NCBI RefSeq assembly: GCF_947507565.1
Contig: NC_089178.1
Coordinates: forward strand, 1,922,001 to 1,986,000
Direction of reading: 5' to 3'
Length of the DNA stretch: 64,000 nucleotides
Source of the DNA: Oscarella lobularis
Taxonomy: Eukaryota; Porifera; Homoscleromorpha; Homosclerophorida; Oscarellidae
Of the stretch, positions 35,425 through 48,400 are shown in pieces. The notes beneath the pieces are model-generated. The model had not been told where the DNA came from and did not search any database. It saw only the letters and a program-made list of their open reading frames with translations. Position numbers and translations under genes: made by a program. Each line of letters opens with the position of its first letter. The stretch's first letter is position 1.

Positions 35425-38400
35425 ATGCTAGGTCGTCCAATGTTGCAGCGAAGCGTGAGCACTGCTCAAAGACAGTTCAGCATTCGCGAGCCAATCCAGC
35501 CTTTCGTCAGTTCGACATTTCTCGATTTCGAAGAAGAACGCGACTATCTCGTCAAGCGCATATTTCCTCGTCTCGATCAAGCGTGCCACGAGCGCGGCAC
35601 TTATTTCGCGCCGGTCGACCTGCGCTGGGGCATCAGCGAATCGCAGTCGTCGAACGGTCACGTGCTTCGTCTTTGTCTCGACTACATAAGGAAATCGTCG
35701 CCTTATTTCATCTGTCTCCTCGGCGAGCACTACGGCTCCCATCTCGCCCCCGACACGCCCACCGATCACCCGTCCGTCGAATGGTACGAACGTAACGTGC
35801 GCACGGCAGCGACGCACGGCTTCGCTTGGGTCGCTCGCGACGAAAATCGGTTCAAGAGCATCACCGAGCTCGAAGTGCTGCAGGCCGTCGACGTCACGGA
35901 AAGCGGCGGTCACGCCTTCTTTTATTTTCGACACCCGGATGCAATTGAACGGCAATTGACGGCGATCATTGACGACGACGAACGCGAGCGGCAACGGCGA
36001 ATATTCGGCGCCGACAGCGAGTTTGCTGCACGGCAAATGGCTGCTCTGAAAATGAAAATCATCGAAATGAATATGAACGTCAAATATTTTGAAACAACCG
36101 AAGAATTGGGCCGATTAGTGTTGGACGACTGGCTCGACGTCATCGACGTCGAATATCCGAGCCTGCTTGATGACGGTAACAACGTTGACGGCGACGTCTA
36201 TGTCGCCAACGATCAATACCAATTGGAACTATTTCGCGAGTGGGCCTTGCACGAGTCGTTCGCCGAGACGCGTCGACGCGCTTTCGTTCAAACGAAAGAA
36301 ATCGAGCGAATTCACAACGTCTTGTCAGAACGGGTTCGTGACGTTTGTTTCGCTGGCGACAACGACGATGACGACGACAACGACGAGACGACCGTTGCCG
36401 ACGGACGGCGCCAGCTCATCGTTCTCGTCGGCGAACGGGGCAGCGGAAAGACGTCCGTCGCGGCGAATTGGATTCGCAACGTCGATCTGCCGAACGTCGC
36501 GACGGTCGCTCACTACGTCGGCGGGAGCGCCGGAAGCTCGGACGTCGTGCGATTCATGCGATATTGCACGGCGGAAATTCAACGTTTTTTCACCGGATCG
36601 TCGTCGCAGTACGGCGGCGAGTCGAGCGCGAGCGATTTAAATAGCGCGTATCAGGCGTTCGTTCGCGCTCTTCGCCTCGGACCCGTTGTCGTCGTCGTTG
36701 ACGGCGTCGAGGAGATGACGAGCGGCGTCAAGTCGTCTGAATTGGCGTGGCTGCCCGAGCCCATTCCCAGTCAATGCACATTCGTCGTCACCGTCTCGCT
36801 TGATCATTCCCTACTTGACGATCTGAAACGGCGTTCCGGCGGCGCGCTCGTCGTTGAGATTCCGCCCTTGCAGACAGTCGAAGCGAAGCAGATGATCATC
36901 GAGCGTCACCTGTCGATGCACAGAAAAAACCTCGCCGTGGAGCAGTACGAAAAAATCGCCAATTGCCCGCTGAGCGACAAGCCGATTTTTCTCGCCGCGT
37001 TGGCAAATGAAATGCGCCTTTTCGGTCAGTATCGCGACATTGACCGTCACCTGGATTACTTCCTCGAATCGACGAGCACGCAGGATCTCTGGTTGCGCAT
37101 CATTCGACGCTGGTGTCAGGACTACGGATGGTCTCTCGATTCGAACGCGTCGTCGTCGTCGTCTTCGTGGGTCGTCGATGCTCTTCGATTGGTCGCCGCC
37201 TCGCGACAAGGTCTCACCGAGCCCGAATTGCTCGTCATTCTGAAACGCCACGTCGGTTATAGGGAGAAGCGCGAAGTAACGTCGGCTCACTTCGCTCTTC
37301 TCCGCTCCGCCGTCACCGACGCCCTATTCGTGCGACCGGGCGGCATGCTCAACTTCTTTCATCGTCACTTGCGCGACGCGGTTGTAAACGACGACGAGAA
37401 TTGGTCTCTCAGATCCTATCACAAGTATCTCGTCGATTATTTCTCCGAAATGCCGCACGACTCGCCTCGACGCGTCGAGGAGTTGCCGTGGCAATTGTGC
37501 GCAATCGACGACATGGACGCGCTGCTTCAAGTCGTCGCCGAACCGGCGACGTTTCTCGCGCTTTCCGTCGATCTCGGCGTCAATCATAGGAAACTCGATT
37601 TTCTTCACTACTGGCAGCTCTTGAATCGGGCCGGTCACGACGTGAGCGACACGTATAAGCGGATGCTCGAGACGCAGCGATCTCGTCTGCAGCAACTGCC
37701 GCCGCCTGATAGTGACGGGTACGAAAGATTGGCGAAAACCGGGCAAGCCGTCGGACAATTTCTCGCCGAACGACACAAATTCGACGATGCGCTCGTTGTA
37801 CTTCAAGCCGCTCTGCATGACTCGGAGTCGTGCGGCAGTAGCAAGCAAAACGACGTTCTTTTGACGGAAATCCAAGCGAGTATCGCTCATCGCTACTTGT
37901 ACAAACTGGAGACGAACGAGGCAGAAAAGTGGTATCGTTTGGCGTTGGAGACGATCAGCAAAGTCGTCGATCGGACGAAACGAGAGCACGAACTGCAGGG
38001 AAGCATTTTGAACGAACTCGGTCAGTTGTGCGCTCGCGCTCTAGGCACGTCGAGACTTGACGACGCGCAGCAGTATCTCGACGATGCGCGAGATTGCATG
38101 AAGAAGGCCGGTTCGACGCCGGGAATTGCGACGAACGACTACAACATGGGAATCCTGCTGCTGAATAGAAAGCTGAATGGGCAAGCGGAACAGCACCTGC
38201 GTCGCGCTCTCGAGACGAGAGAGCGCTGGTACGGGCAGAGGCATCCGCACGTTGCCGACACTCTCAACCAATTGGCCGGGCTCATCGTCCGACGAAACTT
38301 CTACCAACGAGATGCGACGAGGAATCGCGAAGCGATGGGGATGTATGAAAGAGCGTTGGAAATTCGCGAGCAGCACTTGGGAAAAGGGCATCTCCTCGTT

Positions 38401-38994
38401 GCAACCACGCTGTTTCACATGGGGAAATTGTTTGGGCAGGACGAGGAGTCGAAGGAGAAAGCCCTTATCTGTTTTAAGAGAGCTTTGGAGATTCGTGCCG
38501 AGGCTCTGGGCGAGTCTCACTTGCTCACGACTGCCGTCGCTCGAACGATTAACAATTTGGAAGCGGGTAAATTGTCCGCTCCTCCCAAGAGTCGTCATCA
38601 ATCGAAGGACGGCGGCGAGGTAGGCGACGGCGACCAATGGCAAGTCGTTGGAAAGGGAAAGCGAGGAGTCCAAGGTCGTAGAGGAAGCGAGCCGTTTGAT
38701 CACAGTCGATCAAACCAGTCTTCTTCCAAGCAGCCAGTTGGTCGATTGAGTCTTCCAGATGCATGGAAGCCATTGCCGCAGATTTCTGTGAAACAGATGA
38801 CTGACGTTAAAGAGTCGGTTGACGAGAAAGCAGCATTAACTGGCGTTGAGACGAAGTCGCAGCCGTCTTCTGATGCCAAACCTTTACCAGTTACCGCGGG
38901 ACGCGGACGAGGAAGAGGAAGAGGGAGTGGACGGGGACGGGGACGGGGACGGGGGAAAGCAGCAGAGACACCTTCAATCCCAGGGAAAATGTGA
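35425..38994 (+). CDS. DUF4062-NACHT-TPR STAND ATPase (nephrocystin-3-like)
   Basis: Intronless ORF of 1189 residues in a region where nearly every other gene is split. The N-terminal DUF4062 domain starts PFVSSTFLDFEEERDYLVKR and includes DLRWGIS (about residues 27-175). The NTPase has Walker A GERGSGKT (about 336-343) and Walker B PVVVVVDGVEE (about 420-430), then a helical/winged-helix region. From about 770 to 1050 come TPR repeats of the kinesin-light-chain type (for example AEQHLRRALETRERWYGQRH and AMGMYERALEIREQHLGKGH). The tail is low complexity and ends in a Gly-Arg repeat (GRGRGRGRGSGRGRG). The domain order is that of nephrocystin-3 and related TPR-STAND proteins, which act in cilia or in innate sensing. 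Function here is not determined. The intronless form suggests an old retrocopy or a lineage expansion. Confidence 0.85.
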   Translation: MLGRPMLQRSVSTAQRQFSIREPIQPFVSSTFLDFEEERDYLVKRIFPRLDQACHERGTYFAPVDLRWGISESQSSNGHVLRLCLDYIRKSSPYFICLLGEHYGSHLAPDTPTDHPSVEWYERNVRTAATHGFAWVARDENRFKSITELEVLQAVDVTESGGHAFFYFRHPDAIERQLTAIIDDDERERQRRIFGADSEFAARQMAALKMKIIEMNMNVKYFETTEELGRLVLDDWLDVIDVEYPSLLDDGNNVDGDVYVANDQYQLELFREWALHESFAETRRRAFVQTKEIERIHNVLSERVRDVCFAGDNDDDDDNDETTVADGRRQLIVLVGERGSGKTSVAANWIRNVDLPNVATVAHYVGGSAGSSDVVRFMRYCTAEIQRFFTGSSSQYGGESSASDLNSAYQAFVRALRLGPVVVVVDGVEEMTSGVKSSELAWLPEPIPSQCTFVVTVSLDHSLLDDLKRRSGGALVVEIPPLQTVEAKQMIIERHLSMHRKNLAVEQYEKIANCPLSDKPIFLAALANEMRLFGQYRDIDRHLDYFLESTSTQDLWLRIIRRWCQDYGWSLDSNASSSSSSWVVDALRLVAASRQGLTEPELLVILKRHVGYREKREVTSAHFALLRSAVTDALFVRPGGMLNFFHRHLRDAVVNDDENWSLRSYHKYLVDYFSEMPHDSPRRVEELPWQLCAIDDMDALLQVVAEPATFLALSVDLGVNHRKLDFLHYWQLLNRAGHDVSDTYKRMLETQRSRLQQLPPPDSDGYERLAKTGQAVGQFLAERHKFDDALVVLQAALHDSESCGSSKQNDVLLTEIQASIAHRYLYKLETNEAEKWYRLALETISKVVDRTKREHELQGSILNELGQLCARALGTSRLDDAQQYLDDARDCMKKAGSTPGIATNDYNMGILLLNRKLNGQAEQHLRRALETRERWYGQRHPHVADTLNQLAGLIVRRNFYQRDATRNREAMGMYERALEIREQHLGKGHLLVATTLFHMGKLFGQDEESKEKALICFKRALEIRAEALGESHLLTTAVARTINNLEAGKLSAPPKSRHQSKDGGEVGDGDQWQVVGKGKRGVQGRRGSEPFDHSRSNQSSSKQPVGRLSLPDAWKPLPQISVKQMTDVKESVDEKAALTGVETKSQPSSDAKPLPVTAGRGRGRGRGSGRGRGRGRGKAAETPSIPGKM

Positions 38995-39040
38995 TAAGGC
39001 TGCCGCTGACTCAACTAACGACAATGTACAACTACAAAAG

Positions 39041-39240
39041 NNNNNNNNNNNNNNNNNNNNNNNNNNNNNNNNNNNNNNNNNNNNNNNNNNNNNNNNNNNN
39101 NNNNNNNNNNNNNNNNNNNNNNNNNNNNNNNNNNNNNNNNNNNNNNNNNNNNNNNNNNNNNNNNNNNNNNNNNNNNNNNNNNNNNNNNNNNNNNNNNNNN
39201 NNNNNNNNNNNNNNNNNNNNNNNNNNNNNNNNNNNNNNNN
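39041..39240. other. Assembly gap (200 N)
   Basis: Exactly 200 unknown bases. The 16 bases before the gap (39025-39040, TGTACAACTACAAAAG) are identical to the 16 bases after it (39241-39256), so the real gap may be zero or the contigs may overlap. The flanking non-coding DNA (38995-39444) otherwise holds only the convergent 3' ends of the STAND and esterase genes. Confidence 0.95.
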
Positions 39241-39444
39241 TGTACAACTACAAAAGAACCGGTTTTCTATCGTTTCTTACAATACTTTTCGCTCACTGCT
39301 ATATGGCTAGCATCTTGCTTTTTTACTTTTTGTTTTCCTAAAGAGACGATTGTTTTAAATTTAGTAGTTGTGCATTTAGGAACCGGTATTAGGCGTGTAT
39401 GCTGCCTACTACTACTGGTACTGTAGTAGACTTGGGTAGGTGCA

Positions 39445-42400
39445 TCATCTTACCCTAGACGGCGTAGTGGCAAATGCAGTGTCCTCGCCACTGTCAAAAT
39501 CATCCGAACTGCTGAGGTACGTTTCAACAGTAAGCGGCTCTCTGGTCGGCGGCACGCGAGGCGGCTCGATGCGACTGGCAATTTCGGCGAGATCCGTAAA
39601 GGAAGATGCAGACGTCAGTGACTGCAAAAGAAAGTAGATACCAGAAATGGACAATAACGTCAAAGCCAGACCGGTTTTTGCGGCGAGCGTCCAAGAGGAT
39701 TATTCGTTTCTCGTTCCATCCAGGCGTGGAAAGAAGTGCGGCTTTTGTTCCATCCCGCTGTAATCGCCTTACCATGATGAAATCCCACCTCCTACACACG
39801 TACATTTACCTAGTTCTAGCAAACCCAGATTACTATAACCGACTTCTATTTCATTGTATTTTCCAAACGCCAGTGTCTTGAATTTGTCGATAGGAGGACG
39901 AATATACTCGCAGCAGGTCATCTTCTTAACGTCTTCCAACTGCCGGACGCACGAGACGTACGCCAACCGAGCCTGAATCTCGGCCATATTTGGAACCTGA
40001 ACAAGCTACAGTTGAGAGAACAGTGTCCAAGCTACATGTCAATACCTTCACTGGCTTCGAAAAAGGGTTGTATTTTTTAAATAATAACCACCAACCAGAC
40101 AACGTGTCTCCGTAGTTCGTAAAATCCGTATCATCAACAGCGCCAACATCGATAGCAATCATATGCTTAGCTCCCATAGAGTGCATTATATCAGCTAATA
40201 CAAACCAGCGAGTCTCGCTTATAATTGCCGCCCGTCTGCCCTTCTACCTGGAACGTTATTGACGTAGCCGCCATCCAATAAGAGATGGCCATCCTCGGGA
40301 TCGCACAGTGGCGGCATGTAGCCAGCGAGCGACATGCTAGCACGAACATACGGCCAAATTTGTCCTTTTATAGATAGAAACGATATTTATCAGTACACAG
40401 CGCGTTTCAATCAATGTTTTTTAGGCCCCTCTATGCATTATATCTCGTACGTTCTCAGCGATACGAACGATAAGGAGGCAGTGGGGTCACAACTAAAGAT
40501 TATTTCACCGGAGACAAGAGAGTGGGACCGTTTGCTGGGGTTACTTACGAACGGTACGTATAACATACCAGATTGATGCACTCGAACGTTCGACACTGTT
40601 ACATCGGTTGTCACGCAAAAGTAAGGTAACCAGAGGTCCTAACAAATTTTGTTTGAATTAGTTAGTAAACGACATTGTTCAATGTCACACCTCGATTCTT
40701 TTTTCTCCGAACACTTCTTTGATGCCTCGATTCATGAAACTTCCTAACAAACCATTATCTTAAACCAAAGCTTTTTTGACGTAATTACCAGAAAACATTG
40801 ATGTCACGGGATAGGTCAAATCCAAAACTTTGTCCAACAGGCCAGACATACCCTAAAGAAACGTTGTGGAAACGGTTTGATAACTTAGAAAGTTTCATCT
40901 AACCTTTGCCCATTTTTTCGCCTTTGTTCGCACCGTTTCAATGTCCTGATTCTCGCAGTACAGTGCACCGATAAAAGCTCCGATACTCGTGCCCCCGACG
41001 ATATCAAAGGGTATCTTCAACTCGTCAAAAACCTGAAGTAGTCCCAGCTGAGCCATACCCCTTACGAAGACCCATCACTCGATTTTCAACAGAAATCCCC
41101 AAGTCGCTCTTACTTGGCACCTCCACCACCCAAAACAAGCCCGATTGATGTGCCAGTAAGCCTTCTGGCCAGTCGTGCAAAATCTGATCGTCTTTATATA
41201 GAGGGAATAAATTTGACTAGAAGAAACCTATTTCGGCACACTAACTGGTCAATTAACGAAGCTTTCTTTGCCTAAACATTTCAATACACAGTGACACGAA
41301 AATTTCATCCCACCCGATTCCTTACAGGAAACGACGTTTCAAGAAAAACGCTATCGGGACACCGAATCTACGAAAGAGACGTCGTCGACTAGTCTGGTAT
41401 GCCTTCAATTAATGTCAATGTACGTGGTGATGAGCGGAGCACCATCCACGTGCAGAGAGCCACTCTACGGTGCCCGACGGCGATGCACTGTTCATTCTAT
41501 GAAGCAGGACGAGCTCCTTTTGAGCACGTACAGACACTACCTCGAGTTGTTTCTCAATCTACAGAGAAAATTCGTTTATGGACTACGACAAAATCTGCCG
41601 ATATACCTCGCCCAAAGCCGGGTCATTTTCGCCCAAGCCGACAATAAGAATGCAGTCTGCCTATAGAAGCGGAAGGAGTGATATACAAAGCACTGGATAA
41701 TCTCTTTGACAGCGCTTGCCTGTCGTATGCATCTCTGGGTCCAAGGAGACATATCATAGTCGGCCTGGTAGAGAACTATTCGATTCGTGTCCTCCTGTTG
41801 TCCTAGCCAACTGATGAGACGGTAGTCGTGAATACTCTCAAAATTGGTAGCTCCGAACGCTTGGCAGACGACGTCCGTAGTCAGACGAATTGACGATCCT
41901 GCAAATGGATGGATATACAGTAACGCTTTCCTCGTCTAAATTTGGGAAATCTAACCTATTGTCTTGATTGCTTCTCTCAATTTCTCCGTGAAACCGTTCA
42001 AAGGAACGTCGTTCGAGACGGGAATGATAGCTACAGTAGAAAGATTGCTTCCCTGAGGACGGTCGCCCAAAATAGGTGAAGTGCCGCTTTGATGATGACC
42101 GAGTAGCCGATTTCCGAGCAAGTGAATCAAATGAGCAACGACCTAACATAAAAGAATGCCCTCTTCTCTCTCTCGTCGTTAAGATTTTCATACCTGAGGA
42201 TGCTTGTGCTTAATCGTATTCATCAATCCATCAGAAATTTGAGCCAACTCCGTGTCTCTGACGGCATGAACTGTAGTCGAACGCACGGCATGCGAGAGCA
42301 ACTCTACCTACTAGAGCATGCCAGAACAAAAACGACTGCGTTACAAGAAAAACGAACCACTCCGATGGTGTCGCCTCTTCCGTACTCCGCCACTATTTCT

Positions 42401-45400
42401 TTCTCGCCCGTCTCCTTTCGGACGACACTTCGAAGTCGCCCGCTCAGTAGAATATTGCACGTGGTCGGCTGGTCTCCTTGTCTACACGAAAGTAGAACGC
42501 TCAAGAGGAGCAGAAGTGAAGGATGATCCTACTTGTAGAGAGCTTTTCCCGCAAGAAGCTGCGTCCAATCTAGAGCGAAATCGATTTGTCTAACGAATGC
42601 TGCAATCTTTTGTATGAATCCGTGCGCGACGGGTAGAATGGAACGAGGGTAGATTCGCATTAGGCTACACGAAAAAACAACAACACCGCGTTCGAACATA
42701 AGAAACATTTGTTAAAGAGTCAACCTGTAAAAGGCGGCTTTGCTTATGATCAGCAAGCTCGCTTTCTTCGCAACGCGAATCGAGAAGAAACTGGGCTCTC
42801 CCGTCACGACGGCAAGCTCTCCGGCGAACTCGCCCGATTCAGTATAATACATGTGCCGCTGAAAAAAAAAAAGAAGGATGATCAAACAACCGGCCCCATG
42901 CACTGTGATTGATTCGCTGTGTAAACCTCCGCCGTGTCGCCGACACCGCGCTGAAAGACCTCGAGAACACCAGACAAAACGAAAAGCAACGAAACATCCT
43001 AAAAAAGAAATTAATCTTCGGATATCATTAGCTGAGGGGCAAAGTCTGCATAGTTCGCAAAATTAGACAAAACGACACAGGGGCCCCTGATGAATTCTAG
43101 AGTACTGTTCGATACTATGTATTTTACCGTGCTTCCTTCCATCGTCAGGTAGGTTTTTGGTGGCAGAAAGGAACGCGAACACAAGCCAAAAAGCAATTTC
43201 GCATCCTATCCAATCGAACCAAACGAATTATAGCTAAGCTCTGTCTCTGTCTCTGTCTGACCTTTTCTTGTAAATCAAGAGCGTGAGCTAACTTTCCAAT
43301 AGCCTTTACCATAGCAGGATCGCTTTGACTGTCGTCAGAGGTATTGAAGCCAACATCATCCTTCTTTACGTCTTCCCCTTCGTTTTTTCCACCTAGACCC
43401 TCAAGTTGAAAGATGCCGGACGAAGATGCGGTTCTCTTCTTTCGCAAGCCCGCCTTTTCGTAGGCCAGTTCGAAGTCGGAGCCGGAATCGGCCGTCAATT
43501 TGACGTCAGAATGGCTAAAAGGTCGATTTTGAACGTCGACCAAATTGCCGTCGCGACCCATGTCGCTCATTCGATCGGGAACAGATGACGCCCGTCGAGG
43601 AATGCTGATAGGAGCTGAAGACAGTTGAGAGTCATCGGGTTCTACGAAGAGCGAGGTGTAAAAAAGAAAATAGGCGTGATGACATACCGGCTGTTTTTTC
43701 ATCATCCTCTTTTTCGTCTTCTTCCTCTTTATTCTCTTCTGCCACCTGTTGCGTTTCAACTAAAGTTTCCATTTGCTGCTGGCAAGGCGTTGATGGTAAA
43801 ACAGATGCTTTAGCATCCTGAAATGACAAACGTAAGCTAGTCTTCGGGCCACTGGGCTATCGCCTCACAGAACGAATGAGTTCCGACGTCAGGCCGAGGT
43901 ATTTGTGAAGAGTGAGAAACGTGACTCGCTGAAGACGAAGCAATATAATCTAATGCAAACAGCGGAGAATAGGACTCTAGAGACAGCAAAAGTCACATGA
44001 ACCGACAAACCTGAACGAATCGAACAAGCGAATCAGGATACTTGGCAAAAAGTAGCTGAAACGCCTTAGGAGGAAGCCTAAAAGTACAAAAATACTAAGC
44101 ATTTTCAAAACAAAGTCGTCCCTAAATATCGTGCTTCTCTCATATACGCAAATGCATCCCTCAGAATCAAAGATAAGGGGCTGTAATTTATGACAAGAGA
44201 GAAGAGTTGGCCAGGCTCTTGTAATTTCACTGTAATTTATTACAGGAGAGAAGAGTTGGCCAGTCCCTTGTAATTGACTGTAAATTATTACAGGGGGGAG
44301 AAGAGTTGGCCAGTCCCTTGTAATTTTACTGTAATTTATTACAGGAGAGAATAGTTGGCCAGTCCCTTGTAGTTTCCCTGTAATTTATTACAGGAAAGAA
44401 AAGTAGGCCAGTCCCTTGCAATTTTACTGTAACTTATTCAGGGTTCTGCCGAGAATTTTTTCAGTGTGGGAAGAAGGTCTGGAAGGATAGACATAATACG
44501 CAATTTTAAAATGGTCCTAGACAATTTTAAAATCTTGCCTTCGACGATTCATAAAATTGTCTTGGACTATTTTAAAAATTGTCTTGAACCATTATCAAAA
44601 TTGTCTTAGACGATTTTTAAAATTGTCTTGAGACAATTTCTAAAAATATCTTGTGACAATTTTTTAGACAATTTTTATAATCATCTTGGGACAATTTTTA
44701 GATTTGTCTTAGGACAAATGTTAAAATTGTCTTCCTTATCTTCAATTCTTAGGGCCTAAATGTTAAATTGAGGGCCTTATCTTTAATTCTTAGGGCCTAA
44801 ATATTAAATTGAGGACGTTATCTTGGCCTACATATTAAATTGAGGACCTAATCTTTAATTCTTAGGGCCTAATATTTGATTCTTAGGGACTACATATTAA
44901 ATTAAGGGCCTAATCTTTGATTCTTAGGGCCTAAATATTAAAGTGAGGGCCTTATCTTTAATTCTGAGGGACTAAATATTAAGTTGAGGGTCTTATCTTT
45001 AATTCTTAGGAACTAAATATTAAATTGGGGACCTTATCTTGGCCTACAAATGAAATTGAGGGTCTAATCTTTAATTCTTAGGGCCTACATATTAAATTGA
45101 GGGCCTAATTTTTAATTATTAGGGCCTACATACTAAATTGAGAGCATAATCTTTGATTCTGAGGGCCTTAATATTAAATTAAGGCACTCATCTTTAATTC
45201 TTAGAGCCTAAATATTAAATTAAGGGCCTAATCTTTAATTCTTAGGCCCTAAATATTAAATTGAGGGACTAATCTTTAATTCTTAGGCCCTAAATATTAA
45301 ATTGAGGGACTAATCTTTGATTCTTAGAACCTACATATTAAATTCAGGGCCTAATCTTTAATTCTTAGGCCCCAATATTAAATTGAGGGCCTAATCTTTG

Positions 45401-48400
45401 ATTCTTAGAACCTACATATTAAATTCAGGGCCTAATCTTTGATTCTTAGAACCTCCACATTAAATTGAGGGCCTAATCTTTAATTCTCAGGCCCTAAAAA
45501 TTAAATTGAGGGCCTTGTTTATAATTCTAAGGGACTAAATATTAAATTGAGGGCATAATCTTTGATTTGTAGGGCCGAAATATTAAATTGAGGGCCTAAT
45601 CATTAATCCTTAGGCCCTAAATATTAAATTGAGGACCTAATCTTTGATTCTTAGAACCTACATATTAAATTCAGGGCCTAATCTTTAATTCTTAGAACCT
45701 ACATATTAAATTCAGGGCCTAATCTTTAATTCTTAGAGCCTAAATATTAAATTGAGGGCCTAACCTTTGATTCTTAGGGCCTTAATATTAAATTAAGGCA
45801 CTATCTTTAATTCTTAGAGCCTCAATATTAAATTGAGGGCCTAATCTTTAATTCTTAAGACCTAAATATTAAATTGAGGGCCTTGTTTATAATTCTAAGG
45901 GACTAAATATTAAATTGAAAGCCTAATCTTTGATTCGTAGGGCCTAAATATTAAATTGAGGGCCTAATCATTAATTCTTAGGCCCTAAATATTAAATTGA
46001 GGGACTAATCTTAATTCTTAGACCCTAAATATTAAATTGAGGGCCTAATCTTTGATTCTTAGAACCTACATATTAAATTCAGGGCCTAATCTTTAATTCT
46101 TAGAACCTACATATTAAATTCAGGGCCTAATCTTTGATTCTTAGAATCTCCACATTAAATTGAGGGCCTAATCTTAAATTCTGAGGCCCTAAATATTAAA
46201 TTGAGGACCTAATCTTTGATTCTTAGAACTTACATATTAAATTGAGGGCCTAATCTTTAATTCTTAGGCCCTAATTATTAAATTGAGAGACTAATCTTTG
46301 ATTCTTAGAACCGAAATATTAAATTGAGGGCCTAATCTTAGGCCCTAAATATTAAATTGAGGGCCTAATCTTTGATTCTTAGAACCTACATATTAAATTG
46401 AGGGCCTAATTTTTAATTCTTAGGGCCTACATACTAAATTGAGGGCCTAGTCTTTGATTCTTAGGGCCTTAATATTAAATTAAGGCACTCATCTTTAGTT
46501 CTTAGAGCCTAAATATTAAATTGAGGGCATAATTTTTAATTCTTAGGGCCTACATACTAAATTGAGGGCCTAATCTTTGATTCGTAGGGCCTAAATATTA
46601 AAGTGAGGGCCTTATCTTTAATTCTAAGGGACTAAATATTAAATTGAGGTCCTTATCTTTAATTCTTAGGACTAAATATTAAATTGAGGACCTTATCTTG
46701 GCCTACATATGAAATTGAGGGCCTAATCTTTAATTCTTAGGGCCTACATATTAAATTGAGGGCCTAATTTTTAATTCTTAGGGCCTACATATTAAATTGA
46801 GAGCCTAATCTTTGATTCTTAGGGCCTTAATATTAAATTGAGGCACTCATCTTTAATTCTTAGGACCTAAATATTAAATTGAGGGCCTAATCTTTAATTC
46901 TTAAGACCTAAATATTAAATTGAGGGCCTTATCTTTAATTCTAAGGTACTAAATATTAAATTGAGGGCCTTATCTTTAATTCTTAGGGACTAAATATTAA
47001 ATTGAGGGCCTAATCTTAGGTACTACATATTAAATTGAGGGCCTAATCTTTGATTCTTAGGGACTAAATATTATATTCAGGGCCTTATGTTTAATTCTTC
47101 GGGCCTAAATATTAAATTGAGGGCCTAATCTTTAATTCTTAGAGCCTAAATATTAAATTGAGGGCCTAATCTTTGATTCTTAGGGCCTTAATATTAAATT
47201 AAGGCACTATCTTTAATTCTTAGAGCCTCAATATTAAATTGAGGGCCTAATCTTTAATTCGTAGAACCTACATATTAAATTGAGGGCCTAATCTTTAATT
47301 CTTAAGACCTAAATATTAAATTGAGGGCCTTGTTTATAATTCTAAGGGACTAAATATTAAATTGAGGGCCTAATCTTTGATTCGTAGGGCCTAAATATTA
47401 AACTGAGGGCCTAATCATTAATTCTTAGGCCCTAAATATTAAATGGAGGGACTAATCTTAATTCTTAGGCCCTAAATATTAAATTGAGGGCCTAATCTTT
47501 GATTCTTAGAACCTACATATTAAATTCAGGGCCTAATCTTTGATTCTTAGAATCTCCACATTAAATTGAGGGCCTAATCTTAAATTCTGAGGCCCTAAAT
47601 ATTAAATTGAGGGCCTAATCTTTGATTCTTAAAACTTACATATTAAATTGAGGGCCTAATCTTTAATTCTTAGGCCCTAATTATTAAATTGAGAGACTAA
47701 TCTTTGATTCTTAGAACCGAAATATTAAATTGAGGGCCTAATCTTAGGCCCTAAATATTAAATTGAGGGCCTAATCTTTGATTCTTAGAACCTACATATT
47801 AAATTGAGGGCCTAATTTTTAATTCTTAGGGCCTACATACTAAATTGAGGGCCTAGTCTTTGATTCTTAGGGCCTTAATATTAAATTAAGGCACTCATCT
47901 TTAGTTCTTAGAGCCTAAATATTAAATTGAGGGCATAATTTTTAATTCTTAGGGCCTACATACTAAATTGAGGGCCTAATCTTTGATTCGTAGGGCCTAA
48001 ATATTAAAGTGAGGGCCTTATCTTTAATTCTAAGGGACTAAATATTAAATTGAGGTCCTTATCTTTAATTCTTAGGACTAAATATTAAATTGAGGACCTT
48101 ATCTTGGCCTACATATGAAATTGAGGGCCTAATCTTTAATTCTTAGGGCCTACATATTAAATTGAGGGCCTAATTTTTAATTCTTAGGGCCTACATATTA
48201 AATTGAGAGCCTAATCTTTGATTCTTAGGGCCTTAATATTAAATTGAGGCACTCATCTTTAATTCTTAGGACCTAAATATTAAATTGAGGGCCTAATCTT
48301 TAATTCTTAAGACCTAAATATTAAATTGAGGGCCTTATCTTTAATTCTAAGGTACTAAATATTAAATTGAGGGCCTTATCTTTAATTCTTAGGGACTAAA

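Noticed and set aside
35428-38703. Long minus-strand ORFs (up to 221 codons) opposite the STAND gene
   Set aside because: They are mirror frames of a GC-biased 1189-codon gene and show no domains or splice continuity.
40334-40576. 80-codon plus-strand ORF within the esterase gene
   Set aside because: It overlaps a catalytic-domain exon and intron of the minus-strand gene and has no recognisable protein.
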